DNA of 30,771 bases from Trileptium ribeirensis (GCA_030248225.1 JASANE010007188.1:1-30771); one strand, 5' to 3'. Positions 11,639-21,800 are shown, numbered from the stretch's first letter. Translations and numbers: made by a program. The notes: generated by a model from the sequence alone, not told the origin.

Positions 11639-14444
11639 CTGAAACATATGCATCACAAAGAGATAAGGAAAGTGAGCAATAATATTTATTTTGTCCTGTA
11701 TATGAACATAGCTTTTAATATCCCTTGAGTCCACATGTTGAATACGACGTAAGACCAACCGGTATAGTTTTATCGATGATACAGTTGCTTAGATTTTTTC
11801 AATACTCCATGATACTTCGTATGTGTTTACTTAAAATAATGTAAAAAGGTATATTTAATTTCATTTGACCATTTAGCATGCTATAATTATCATACATAAC
11901 ACTCCATTTTTCATAAATTCAGAATACATGCAACTACGGCTACTTATTTAGTTTTCATGATGGGAAGTTTGTTTATTTTTGTTGAATTTCACAATTATAA
12001 CTGGCTTTATGCTGCGGATAACAGATGTATGTTACCATCTACCGTCAGGACCATAAAACTCTAAACTCCTCTACACAGCGATATTTAGATTTATAACCCT
12101 AAGAATTTCGTACATTTCTGATTAATTTACCAGATTACAGCTGCACGTAAGAGATCTTACCAATTTTCACCAGGACAAAAGAACGCTGAGGCTATTACGC
12201 AGTATTCTTTAGGTTTCACTACGAAAATTGCTTATTATTTTGCTCAAACTACCAGTTTCCAATTGATTTTATATTGCAGGTAGTAGGTGTTACCAGATAC
12301 GGTTAGGACTAAAGAACACAAATATACATATTAATACCATCTGCTCGGCATTATATTGATGAAATGTATGTAGGTTCCGTCGTTGCTTAATGTAGAAACC
12401 TTTCTGAGCATGCATTGCCATTCATGCGTTGACATTCATTCATAAGCGCAAATAATTTAGACTAACTGCAATGCTGAAACTGTATGTAGGTTTTATCGCT
12501 GCGAAAATTTTAGGAACATTTCTGAGCATTCTTTGCCATTCGCGCGTTGATATTCATAAGCGCAAATAATTTAGATAAATTGGAATGATGAAATTGTATG
12601 TAGGTTCCGTCGCTGCGAAATGTAGGAACCTTTCTGAGCATTCGTTGACATTCATGCGTTGACTTTCATAAGTGCAAATAATTTAGATTAATTGGCATGA
12701 TGAAATTGTATGTAGGTTCCGTCGCTGCGAAATGTAGGAACCTTTCTGAGCATGCGTTACTATTCATGTGTTGACATTCATAAGCGCAAATAATTTACAT
12801 TAACTGGAATGCTGAAATTGTATGTAGGTTCCGTCACTGCGAAATGTAGGAACCTTTCTGAGCATGCGTTACTATTCATGTGTTGACATTCATAAGCGCA
12901 AATAATTTACATTAACTGGAATGCTGAAATTGTATGTAGGTTCCGTCGCTGCGAAATGTAGGAACCTTTCTGAGCATTCGTTGACATTCATGCGTTGACT
13001 TTCATAAGTGCAAATAATTTAGATTGACTAGAATGCTGAAATTGTATGTAAGTTCCGTCGTTGCGTAATGTAGGAACATTTCTGAGCATTCGTTGACATT
13101 CATGCGTTGACTTTCATAAACTCAAATAATTTAGATTAATTGGAATGATGAAATTGTATGTAGGTTCCGTCACTGCGAAATGTAAGAACCTTTCTGGGCA
13201 TGCGTTACTATTCATGTGTTGACATTCATAAGCGCAAATAATTTACATTAACTGGAATGCTGAAATTGTATGTAGGTTCCGTCGTTGCGTAATGTAGGAA
13301 CATTTCTGAGCATTCAATGACATTCGTGCGTTGACTTTCATAAGCGCAAATAATTTAGATTAACTAGAATGCTGAAATTGTATGTAGTTTCGGTCGCTGC
13401 GTAAAGTAGGAACATTTCTGAGCATGCGTTGCCATTCATGCGTTGACATTCATAAGCTCTAATAATTTAGATTAATTGGAATGCTGAAATTGTATGTAGG
13501 TTCCGTCTTTGCGTAATGTAGGAACATTTCTGAGCATTCGTTGACATTCATTCGTTTAAGAAATTCACAAAACCGCATTTATAGAACCTAGTGTTGCATA
13601 CCCGCATGACGCTACCAAAGCCCTATGTAATTGGCCGTAGCGCCAAACTTTTCTTGCAGTGTTCATAAAATGATTTAGATTAACTGGAATTTTGACACCA
13701 AATGAATAGTGCTGGTTGGATTTTAGAATCGCTTATTCGTTCATTTTGGTGCTAGCAATCGGTAAGAATAAATTTCTGTTTAGCTGTTAATTGGAATACA
13801 AACATGTAGTGAAAATTTTTTGTATTTATTGTTGCAGTGTTGAACGTTCACGGAACAAAATTATTTCTATCATCAAAACAACATTGGGCAATCTTTCACG
13901 AAAAAAGAGTATGCAACAGCCGTGAGTATCGTGAACTATATTAGTTTTGATATGTGGTCAACAGCTGTATTTGTATTTTGGCTAACAGAAACAGGAACGG
14001 TTTTCTGCAATTCAGGTGTGACATTAAAAAATCTTTGTGTCGGAAATAAATAAATATTAGTATAGATGTAGTTTCAATGTGATCCGTGGAGTATTATTAC
14101 CTTGTCTAAGCGGAACGACTGAAGGAACCTGAGTGACCAATAGTCTCCGGCATAAGCGCCTATAATTATGTCGTGACTATGTGGACCACATCCTAGATGG
14201 ACCTTAGGTTTGTATGAAAGGTTATCCATTTCCGAAAATAATACTTTTTCTTTGTTTTGAGTTCTCAACTTCGCAGCGCTGTGCGAGTCAATAATGAATG
14301 GATAAAGAAGTTATAAATATAACGTGACCACTCACAACATTTATATCACAAGATTATAGATCGATACATCAGAATCAAAGAGCGCTTTTACACTGTTTTT
14401 CTGTTCTACAAAACAATCACAAATAGATATTTTCGTCAACTCAC
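11639..14444 (-). other. Putative 2.8-kb intron of the secreted-protein gene
   Basis: It is bounded on the minus strand by a GTGAGT donor at 14444-14439 and a TTTCAG acceptor ending at 11639, both leaving phase 0. It contains the 112-bp tandem array at 12356-13556. The parts outside the array (11639-12355 and 13690-14444) are AT-rich. The one notable open frame there is at 14074-14268, minus, followed by a donor-like AAG/GTAATA, but its phase fits poorly. Confidence 0.4.
12356..13556. repeat. 112-bp tandem array, about 10.7 copies
   Basis: The motif TGTATGTAGGTTCCGTCG recurs at 12365, 12481, 12595, 12707, 12819, 12931, 13043, 13155, 13267, 13379 and 13491. The first intervals are 116 and 114 bp; all later ones are exactly 112 bp. 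Copies differ at scattered sites (GCATGCGTTACTATTCATGTG or GCATTCGTTGACATTCATGCG). The array ends near 13556, but a further fragment of the unit, ATTTAGATTAACTGGAAT, returns at 13672-13689 after an unrelated stretch of about 108 bp. The left edge is the more diverged one. Confidence 0.95.
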
Positions 14445-14711
14445 TTTATCCCACATATCATCGTGCTTTAAATATTTTACAGCCGTAATCCAATAGCGGC
14501 AAAATAATTTGTCATAATTAGCTGCATTTCTAGCTTCTTTTAGTTGCGGTTTTAGCGTTAATTTTTCAGTCCTGAGGTGCTTCTTGCAATCTCGCCGCGG
14601 ATTTCTTGAATTTAAATCCTTTGCCGTTAGCCCAGCTGCGTTCAACCAAACAATTGATACCGTCGACAAAATTAAAAACTTCAACGCTAAGCTACAATTA
14701 ACACAGCTCAT
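14445..14711 (-). CDS. Candidate first exon: signal-peptide-bearing secreted protein
   Basis: On the minus strand an ATG at 14711-14709 opens 89 codons that end exactly at AAA/GTGAGT, a consensus 5' splice donor (GT at 14444-14443). The first 30 or so residues look like a signal peptide: short polar start, hydrophobic core LALKFLILSTVSIVW, then small residues NAAG at the likely cleavage site. The mature part is basic and helical, with two cysteines. Joined in phase 0 to the exon at 11459-11638 it would give about 148 residues. The open frame extends a few codons upstream of the ATG but without another ATG. I do not recognise the family. The alternatives are a chance frame, or a further exon inside the 2.8-kb intron. 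Confidence 0.45.
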
Positions 14712-14793
14712 AATGAATTTTTTTCTAAAATACAACACTTAACCCGTTCATGCCCGAATTAATTTGAGTATCGTGCAATGTTGGACAAACTCA

Positions 14794-14865
14794 AGCCTGC
14801 GCCAGGGATCGAACCCGAAACGTACGGGTGAAACTTGTGTACGCAAACCACTGAACTATCTGAGA
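14794..14865 (-). ncRNA. tRNA-like sequence with A and B boxes (probable SINE head)
   Basis: On the minus strand a B box, GGTTCGATCC, lies at 14815-14806 inside GGGTTCGATCCCTGG, and an A box, TAGTTCAGTGGT, lies at 14858-14847. Their start-to-start distance is 43 bp, as in genuine tRNA genes, where both boxes form the internal RNA polymerase III promoter. The T-arm folds but the acceptor stem ends do not pair well, so it is not a functional tRNA by eye. A tRNA-derived SINE or tRNA pseudogene is more likely. The element sits 83-154 bp upstream of the ATG of the candidate secreted-protein gene, in the same orientation. Confidence 0.7.
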
Positions 14866-14866
14866 A

Positions 14867-14901
14867 CTGTTGCTCGCTTCCTTAAGAAATGCGAGCAACA
14901 G
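14867..14901. repeat. 11-bp perfect inverted repeat beside the tRNA-like element
   Basis: CTGTTGCTCGC at 14867-14877 and GCGAGCAACAG at 14891-14901, with a 13-nt spacer that contains CTTAAG. It begins directly at the 5' end of the tRNA-like unit. A related ATGCGAGCGAA follows near 14918. Confidence 0.85.
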
Positions 14902-15076
14902 CTTCAACTCGCTTCACAATGCGAGCGAATAACAACGCACGTTCAAACGTACGATATACGACAAACTCAGTAAACACAACGAGTCGCAATGTGCGGTCGG
15001 TCCATTTGGACCTAGTGGGCATGAGAGGATTAAAGCGCGTTCATACGCTCAAACTTTTTGCTCAGATTTTGAACTA

Positions 15077-15094
15077 AAAATTTGATCAAATTTT
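15077..15094. repeat. 18-bp perfect palindrome
   Basis: AAAATTTGATCAAATTTT reads the same on both strands. It is followed by a partial repeat of the TTTGATCA core at 15092-15099. It is AT-rich and could arise by chance. Confidence 0.8.
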
Positions 15095-16129
15095 GATCAG
15101 AATTTGACAATAATTGTTAAAGGAAAACTGCGACATTTCAAAATGTGAGATCACAATTTGAGCTCAAACTTTTTTTTCGGTTCATCTCGTCGATGACTTG
15201 GATATAGGAATATCCTTGAAATGTCTGACCAGTATGTACACGTTCAAAATTCTATCGCAGGTCGGGTCTTGAGACACCATAGGCGGCTCGTCTCTGGAAC
15301 ACAAGAAACAAGCAGACCTTAAATTCTCACCTCTCTAGTGTGGACTGATTGGGCTCACAATATCAGAATAAGTATGGGACTTTACAGGAAATACACGAAA
15401 AGATAACATATAATGAGGAAATCTACAATCACAGCATCAATTTTAAGCCCAAAAATAAGTGAATATAATTATAATCGACTGCGTTCTTACTAGCTGATCT
15501 GATATTGCTCACGGTTTCTTCGTGCATGTATCATCATTACGACATAGTGAACTCCGTCAGTTTACACTGTTTCAGAAAATTAGGCTACTAAAGTAGCACC
15601 TTCCTGGCTAAAATCACATCAGATATACTGCTATTTTATGTAGGTCCGTTGGATGGGTTATTTTGGTTTATTGTGCGCATAATACATGTAAAATGATAGA
15701 CAGTAAATATACGTTTGTTTTGTAGGCCTAGTATTATGCAGTCAGTTCTATACACGAAGCCGTGAAATAGTTAAAGCGTTATTTTTCACTCAAAATATAA
15801 TGCATTGAAAATTATTAGTTATTATCTTGTGCCTGATTTTACAAGTTGGTTAAGTATAGTTTTAGTCCATTTTCTGCAGAGAGTTGCTTGGTCTAGACAA
15901 CATTCCGACGCAACTAGTAGTTTTAGAAAATTTTCCGAACAGGCAAAACAGTGTGTATCTAGCTTTTAGGCAGTATCCCTGTAACGATACGACACTGCAA
16001 TTATTGTGACTATTAGACATCTGAAGACAAATTTCCGTTATGCTTCCGGAATACGAGCCAGTATTGACAAATTTTGCGTCACAACTTGCACCCTCCAACA
16101 AAGTTAAGGCATCCGCACCATATCCTACG
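15095..16129. other. Unassigned stretch, no gene recognised
   Basis: No repeat or family is recognised. Around 15862-16101 open frames exist on both strands without known motifs. On the plus strand the frame from about 15892 is open for roughly 40 codons and then stops. Confidence 0.5.
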
Positions 16130-16150
16130 AGGACATTCTTAAAACCTCCT

Positions 16151-16402
16151 CAGGAACTTGGACCTCAAAATCCAGGCTCTCAGGTTCTTGACCACTAAAC
16201 TCTGATCCACAGGTCATTGGCCATCAAATGCAGACACGCTTAAGCTGCTAAGAGAAGGTTGGATGTTTTTGTTAACTTTTCAAAGAAGTTGACTGTTCGA
16301 TCACTCAGGGACATTAAGGATCTGGATTTAATGGTCAAAACTCTGGCGTAGGTTTGAACTTAGTGTTCAAGAACCCCGGAGTTTGGATCTAGTGGTACAT
16401 GG
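16151..16402. repeat. Degenerate 30-bp repeats in two opposite orientations
   Basis: Three plus-oriented units start at 16151, 16181 and about 16210, sharing CAGG-n3/4-TTGACC-ACTAAA-n-TCC. Three related units run in the other orientation over about 16312-16402. The best pair is GGTTCTTGACCACTAA at 16183-16198 against TTAGTGTTCAAGAACC at 16360-16375 (15 of 16 complementary). The inner gap is about 70-100 bp. The unit is a multiple of three, so an eroded coding repeat is possible, but no frame is open throughout. Confidence 0.6.
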
Positions 16403-16430
16403 TGAGGATGGTGTGGATTTGGAGACATTT

Positions 16431-17502
16431 GCCGGTTTCCAGGAACACGCTGTGTCGGCTCATGTTTATGTCCAACAGTGTTAGTAGTAAACATCGGGAA
16501 ATACCGAAAACCACCGCGACGTACCTCGGACAACAACAACGAAAAGCTGAAGAACGACACACTCTTTGGCAGAGTCGACCATCATTGGCTCTTGCTTATA
16601 GTAAAGTTTCAAAGTGGCACTAGTATTATATACAAATTGGTTAAGTAATGGCTACATTAAAAATCAATAAAAATACATAAATATTCCATATAAATACACA
16701 ATTCCAAATATAATGCCATCTAGTACAACAATTATGCGGCTCTTTCAAAACCCGTTAAATTGATACTTTGCCGTGTATTTAAAATGGCATATTTATAAAC
16801 ATTTGTCATTAACAAAGTATTATTCCTGCTAAAATTATCTTCTATGCCTATACATTAATAACCTCTTTAGAATCAAAAAAATATATGTTTTGGTTACGAT
16901 ATTGTAATAATAATTTTTACCAATCGAAAATTAATTTCAAAACCAAAACAAATCTAATATGATACTTTATTATTGGCATAGTAAATATCAATTTTCAAGT
17001 AGATTTGGCAAAATTGCACAAATATAAAACAAAGTATATCGCTATTTGCAAATAGTGTCCCGTCAATAAAATTGATTACGTCGGGAACAAAACTACTATA
17101 TTGAAATATAGGTATGCTGCAAACATACAGTTTAATAGAAAACTTTGCATTGCAACTTTTATATCTATATAGTTAAGGACAAAGTATGTTCCTGCTGATT
17201 CTGCTCTGTCACAAAATTAGAAGTAAAACTTTAACTTTTGATATTTTGTTGTTTCTGTTTGTACTAAATTTAGAACGTTTTTATGGTGACTTTATTGCGT
17301 TTCCCCATTAACTTTAGAAAGCTTCTCTTGATCAAGCTCATTTTTACACTATACAATTATTCGATCGCACCGAATCAAATTACTACCAATACGACTAGAT
17401 TTAAATTCAAATATTAATTTTGAAAAATTGAAGAAAAAACTGAAAATTTCGCGATTTTTATTTTAATCGGACATATATAGTGCGCTGTCAGCATAACTTT
17501 AC
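16431..17502. other. AT-rich stretch, no gene recognised
   Basis: 16431-16620 is somewhat GC-richer, with frames open on both strands and no recognised motif. From 16621 on it is AT-rich, with many stops in all frames. Confidence 0.55.
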
Positions 17503-17610
17503 CTGCAGCTAGGCATGAGCAGTGTAGACTTGCGCTGGCCGAACACCAGTGGCATCGAACTAGCGTGCGGCGGAATGAAGGCCTGGCCCATCGAAAGGCC
17601 AGGTTTCGCA
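17503..17610 (-). CDS. GC-rich candidate internal exon, product unknown
   Basis: On the minus strand, 108 bp lie between a 3' splice site (GCTGTTAACTAG, AG at 17612-17611) and a 5' splice site CTGCAG/GTAAAG (GT at 17502-17501). One frame is open throughout: one leading base, 35 codons and two trailing bases, so the exon keeps phase. About 70% of codons end in G or C (CAG, CTG, GTG, GGC, TTC, AAG, CGC), a pattern typical of expressed dipteran genes and unlike the AT-rich surroundings. The peptide includes KPGLSMGQAFIPPHASS. No family is recognised. It may be an exon of a gene with long introns, or a captured fragment of one. A 7-bp hairpin overlaps it. Confidence 0.4.
17582..17603. repeat. GC-rich hairpin
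   Basis: CCTGGCC at 17582-17588 pairs with GGCCAGG at 17597-17603 around an 8-nt loop. It lies inside the GC-rich candidate exon and may simply reflect codon choice there. Confidence 0.8.
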
Positions 17611-17889
17611 CTAGTTAACAGCAATGGAATTTTAAAATTTATTAGTGAGTATTCGTCATAAACAATAGCCTTCTCTGTAATTAATGTCCGCTTCGAAATT
17701 CGAAATCATATATTCTAACACAATAAAGTGTTAGGAAACAGAATGTACATTGTGTAATTTTTCTATGGCATACAAACAGCGTTACTAAAAGAATATTTAT
17801 TGTACTCACAACAAAACAGTCGTCCCATGCATTTTAGCCGTGCTTTGTGTGACTTCTGGTCGTGCTTTTATATCTGGATTCGGAATGTG

Positions 17890-18190
17890 ATAGCCTGTTA
17901 CGACAGCTATGTCAATCACTGTAGCATCTTCATGATGTGTGGTTGGCCAGCATTCAGTTCCATACATTGCGGCATTTCGGATAACTGCTGTGTAAACCTT
18001 TGGTTTGAGTAGATTTGGTATTCTGCAACCCCAGGTTTTATTTAATTCATGTCGCTTTCGCCCTGGAGGGAGCTTGTGCGAAACTTTCATCAGCTCCTCT
18101 CCGTCGATTTTGATAATGTCATTCGGCTTGGCTCATACATTCAAAACAATCTGTCTCACTGACATTCAGCCGTAAACATTCAGCTATAAA
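17890..18190 (-). pseudogene. RTE-type LINE reverse-transcriptase remnant
   Basis: Read on the minus strand, the segment starts with ECLRLNVSETDCFECM (about 18185-18135). It then continues in another frame with IIKIDGEELMKVS and KPKVYTAVIRNAAMYGTECW (about 17990-17920). These match the order of conserved blocks near the C-terminus of RTE-clade endonuclease/reverse transcriptases: a RLNVSKTE-like block, an IDGE-like block, and a block of the type KxKVYRTVVRPALLYGxECW. About 25-30 residues usual between the last two blocks appear to be missing or replaced by unrelated sequence. There is at least one stop and one frameshift. No poly(A) or 3' tail was identified. It is a dead fragment. Confidence 0.75.
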
Positions 18191-19418
18191 CTTTTCCAGA
18201 TTTGCATTTGCTGCTGTGCGCACTTGCGTGTGTGGCTGGTCAAAAATTGTCACCCGCATAAATGCCAGAGCAACGAAGTGAAAGGCAATATTTCTAATTG
18301 CAGCAAACTATTTTGAAACGAGTTGTCCTGTTCAACAAAAAATTCAACATTGTGCAAAACAACTTTAACCTTTTTACGCCTATTGGTGCACATTTGTATC
18401 AGCGCGTAATGTGAAGCGTCGTGGTAACTGTCGTATAATGTTTGTTTACACTCGTGTTGCTATTCGCTCGCTTTACGACGTCTTGAAGGAACCAAGCATT
18501 TAATCCAATTTTTGTGCATTGATGAATCGCCTTTCAAAACCGAAGATAGTCCTGCAATGTGAGACAAGAAGTATATTTATTGATAGTATATCCATGATTG
18601 TCATATAGCAAATCGATGCTTACTTATCATAGATTTACACAAACGATTTGAATGATTCGGAGTTCGGCGGTCAGAATACTCATAGGTAAGCAATTTCCCC
18701 AGACTTGTCGGACGCCACTTTCACCTAAGAGTCTGAAATATTGGGACTAGTATGTCTCATTTCTTTATAGAAAAGAAACGATCAAGCCTGAGTCTGTAAT
18801 TTTCACCAAAGTTTAATTATTCTGCAGCCAAAGTTGTTGGATCTGAATGGCCGTAACTAAAAGTTGATTAAATCCATAGATCAAAGTTTTAAGTACAGCT
18901 ACGATAATATTATAAGCATTTGGAAGTCCTACAAAAAATCTTTGTCAGCAGAACCAATTCTAAAAATATCTAAATAAGCTAAACGGTAGTCATTTTAAAA
19001 ATAAAATAGGCGATAATTCAACTACAGTATAAACAATTGTATTCACTTTCACGTTTTGCCGTAATAATAATAATTTTTGTTCATAATTTTTGAAAACTCT
19101 ATTCAAAATTTAATTAAAATTTATATACAACTACGGCCCAACATGGCGTACTGTAGACCCAAAAATATTCTGCGCACATAGCCAAAAAGTGTACTGTCAG
19201 ATACCATCCACACCAAACTTCTACAAAAACTCACCGACTATACGTACTTGGTGCACCTGCTCAGTACGTTTTATACCAAGCGGTAATACTATAAAAAATA
19301 GCAATTGAGATTCATATAGTTTATTGCGTTACAACATAAAGCACTTTTCTTCAACTTTGAAGCCTCAAAACTAAAAGTGAACAAAATTATATAGCAGCAA
19401 ACTTGTCTGAGCAGTGAC
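18191..19418. other. Unassigned flank between LINE remnant and retrotransposon
   Basis: AT-rich with no open frame or repeat I recognise. It provides the 5' flank of the LTR element. Confidence 0.55.
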
Positions 19419-19623
19419 TGTAAATATCTTCTTATTATCAAAAATTCTTCAGATCAACTTCCTAAAAAGATCTTTGGGCAGAAAAAAACTATGTCATCCG
19501 TTTTTCCAGAATGTATTGTGGTTGCGAGGAAATGTAGTACCGTTGCTGGCAGCTTTGGTTTATGGACTGACTAAATGACATCGTTATAATTATTATTAAA
19601 TTACATTGTTATCATGATTATCA
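19419..19623 (+). repeat. 5' LTR, 205 bp
   Basis: Starts TGTAAATATCTTC and ends TTATCA. It aligns over its whole length with 26668-26872, with about 24 differences including two compensating single-base indels (roughly 88% identity by hand). No TATA box was identified with confidence. The divergence indicates an old insertion, since LTRs are identical at integration. Confidence 0.93.
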
Positions 19624-19624
19624 T

Positions 19625-19644
19625 TGGTGAACCCGGCGTGATTC
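19625..19644 (+). other. Primer-binding site, tRNA-Trp type
   Basis: TGGTGAACCCGGCGTGATTC begins one base after the 5' LTR. It matches the complement of the 3' end of dipteran tRNA-Trp, as I recall it, at 17 of 20 positions (mismatches at 7, 12 and 20). tRNA-Trp priming is a known trait of the CsRn1 clade. Confidence 0.75.
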
Positions 19645-19649
19645 GCTAA

Positions 19650-21540
19650 ATAGCCGATAATAGTAGCAGCACCAACAACAAAATTGCCTCTAGTTCAGCG
19701 GTCAATAATCCTAATAACAACAACAATAGTTGGACATCGGATAATAACAATGGCGTTACAAATGCGGCAAATGTTCTTCGTCGACTGTTCCTTCAGATCT
19801 TCGACACTCCCGCTCGGAACAAGCTGTGCGCGGAAAAGATAACTATTGCGACGGTCAAAGACTTCAAAGCGAAAATCGAAACACCAATGCCGCTGTTCGT
19901 TCTACAATAGCTGCCACTTCAGGCGTCAACAACAACAGTATTAGTACTAGAAGTTGGGCTACATTAACCTCGAACTCTCAGCGTTGGACTAAACGAAGCG
20001 GTTTTTTTATTTATGCCGTCATCGGTTGTATCGAATTGCGACGAACAACAATCTGAACGCTCCTCGAATGCCCTGAGCGTTGAACTGATAGCATTGACAG
20101 TAGTAAAGCGTCAATTACGACAATTAACTCGAAGCTTAAGAGCAAAACTCCCGGTAATGCAACTTTGGTATGTATACATAGCGATGTGACTTTGTTAAAA
20201 TTACAAGAGTGAGACTAGGCTTCATATTTATGTTTTTTCTTTGCACAGCATGGCTAGCGTGCAACCAATTTCGAAAAAAATTAACGTTTTTTAAAAACAT
20301 TGCCTTAAACGCCGTTGTTTTTTGGAGATTTTTTTCAAGTCTCCAGGGTTTTAAGTCATCCACATTGCTATCAGATATATAAAAAAATTTACAGAAATAT
20401 TGTTAAAAGCCAGTGCTAGAATGGGTGCGCTTTAATGTCGTCCCGGCACCGTGAAAACTTACAGTGGCTTTTGATAAATCGCGGGTGACGTTGAATTAAA
20501 CCGAGGCCCAATTGATTTCCAACAATATCTAAAAGCTGACCTAGTGAAGGTTCTAAAAATTTTGCATGATGGTGACCAAAAGTACAATTTGTCAGCTAGT
20601 GCAATGAAAACCGAACTTATAACTCAAATAAACGAATTTGGTGTTAATAAAATGTTAACATTTTATTAGCGTCAGTAAAACCAAGCAGATCATCTAACGC
20701 AGATTCGCAAAATCAAATCTCAGTTGACGTAGGTAAGACAGTAAAGCTACCTGGTTTCTAAGAGTCCGACACAAAGCGATTATTCTAAACTGTAGAGCAG
20801 AAGCTCACCGGGACCACGGAAACTGTCCGCAAAAAGCCTCTTGCGAGTTGTCTCAGTCTCTGCGCTTCAGAAATGTGGTGCAGATGTGTCCCTAACATTC
20901 GAGCAAATAAAAAATCAGATCATTAAGCATTTCGATGATACGGAAAAACAAAAGCTGCGCAGGTTGTTAAGTGAGCAGAAACTTGGTGATCAGAGACCAT
21001 CGTCGGCGCTGAGACATTTGAAGCAGCTCGCACCAAATAGCGAGAAGCGCGTGAGGTTTCGTTTTATGGGAATCGGAAATAAGGGTAGTTCTAGCAACAC
21101 TGAGAGATGCTAAAATGATCGATCAAATACTACCTTTTAGTAAAACGGAAGCAGTAGCCCTCACGCCTGCATATTTTTTTAAAATCGAAAGGAAGTTTTG
21201 AGGACTTAAAACAGCAAGTAACTGAGCTGACCGAAGCCGTTCACGCTTTCGCCACAGAATATCGGAACAGCCGAAACAGAGACCGGAGTAACGGCAGAAA
21301 TTTTAGTGGATATGGTCGACATCGAAGCCAATCAAACAATAGGTCATCGTTCAGTAGTAGGCGAAATTATCAGAATTATGATAAAGACGGGAAATTGTGT
21401 TAGTACCATTTCGCATTTGGTAAAAAGGCAAAGAAATTCAATAAGCCATGTGCCTGGAAAGCGAGACTGTCGGAAAACAGAAATTCTTCGGTGTCAGCGC
21501 GGCAACCGTCGGAGTAAACACATACGTGTTGCCGCGAGTT
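19650..21540 (+). pseudogene. gag remnant of the LTR retrotransposon
   Basis: Gag forms the virus-like particle and packages element RNA. Pieces in order: an Asn/Ser-rich N-terminal stretch (about 19659-19780, then another frame to about 19990); a possible SAP-like helix pair (20508-20640, with FQQYLKADLVKVLKILHDG); and the most conserved capsid block (about 20890-21030, with FDDTEKQKLRRLLSEQKLGD and RPSSALRHLKQLA). Next come VVLATLRDAKMIDQIL in a shifted frame (about 21086-21133) and an Arg/Ser-rich stretch with a zinc-knuckle remnant at 21398-21451. The frame changes at least three times and several stops interrupt it. Parts of 20100-20500 show no coding signal I recognise. The true start codon cannot be fixed. 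Confidence 0.8.
21398..21451 (+). other. Degenerate CHCC-type zinc knuckle of gag
   Basis: The frame reads Cys-stop-Tyr-His, then FAFGKKAKK, then Phe-x3-Cys. The intact pattern in CsRn1-like Gag is C-x2-H-x9-C-x3-C, with Trp-Tyr between the first Cys and His. Here the Trp codon has become TAG (21401-21403) and the third ligand, Cys, has become Phe (TTC, 21437-21439). The frame continues after the knuckle with PCAWKARL. Confidence 0.7.
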
Positions 21541-21800
21541 CGATAGGGCACTTGATTGCAGATACAGGTAGCGATTGCAGGTTACTACATAAAAACCTAG
21601 CACACCTGGGCACAAGTGTAACATTTGTTAATTATCAAAAACGCACAGCTACAAATAAGTCTGAGATAAAAACATACCGACTTCGAAAGCTGGATTTCAA
21701 ACTGGATTGTTTATAGCATAATTTTTCATGGAAATTTTTAGTAGCCGACGTAACTAGCCCTATATTAGGCCGCCACTTGTTATGTCATCACCGCCATATG
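21530..21800 (+). pseudogene. Aspartic protease remnant of pol
   Basis: The retropepsin active site is visible as LIADTGSDC, with Asp-Thr-Gly at 21561-21569. The second hallmark, the Ile-Leu-Gly turn, appears as SPILGRHLL around 21756-21782. A stop codon near 21714-21716 lies between them in the same frame, and the region between shows weak conservation. It would cleave Gag-Pol within particles. It follows gag directly and leads into the RT linker. Confidence 0.75.

Noticed and set aside
14074..14268. Minus-strand open frame with a donor-like AAG/GTAATA, considered as a middle exon of the secreted-protein gene
   Set aside because: The good acceptor (CACAG) gives the wrong phase for joining to the phase-0 exons. 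The only in-phase AG lacks a pyrimidine tract. No recognised motif.
15862..16101. Open frames on both strands near 16.0 kb
   Set aside because: Neither strand shows a known motif, a good start or splice sites. The plus-strand frame has stops after about 40 codons.
16399..16623. 74-codon plus-strand frame and 66-codon minus-strand frame
   Set aside because: Mutually overlapping, no family recognised, codon use not convincing in either strand.
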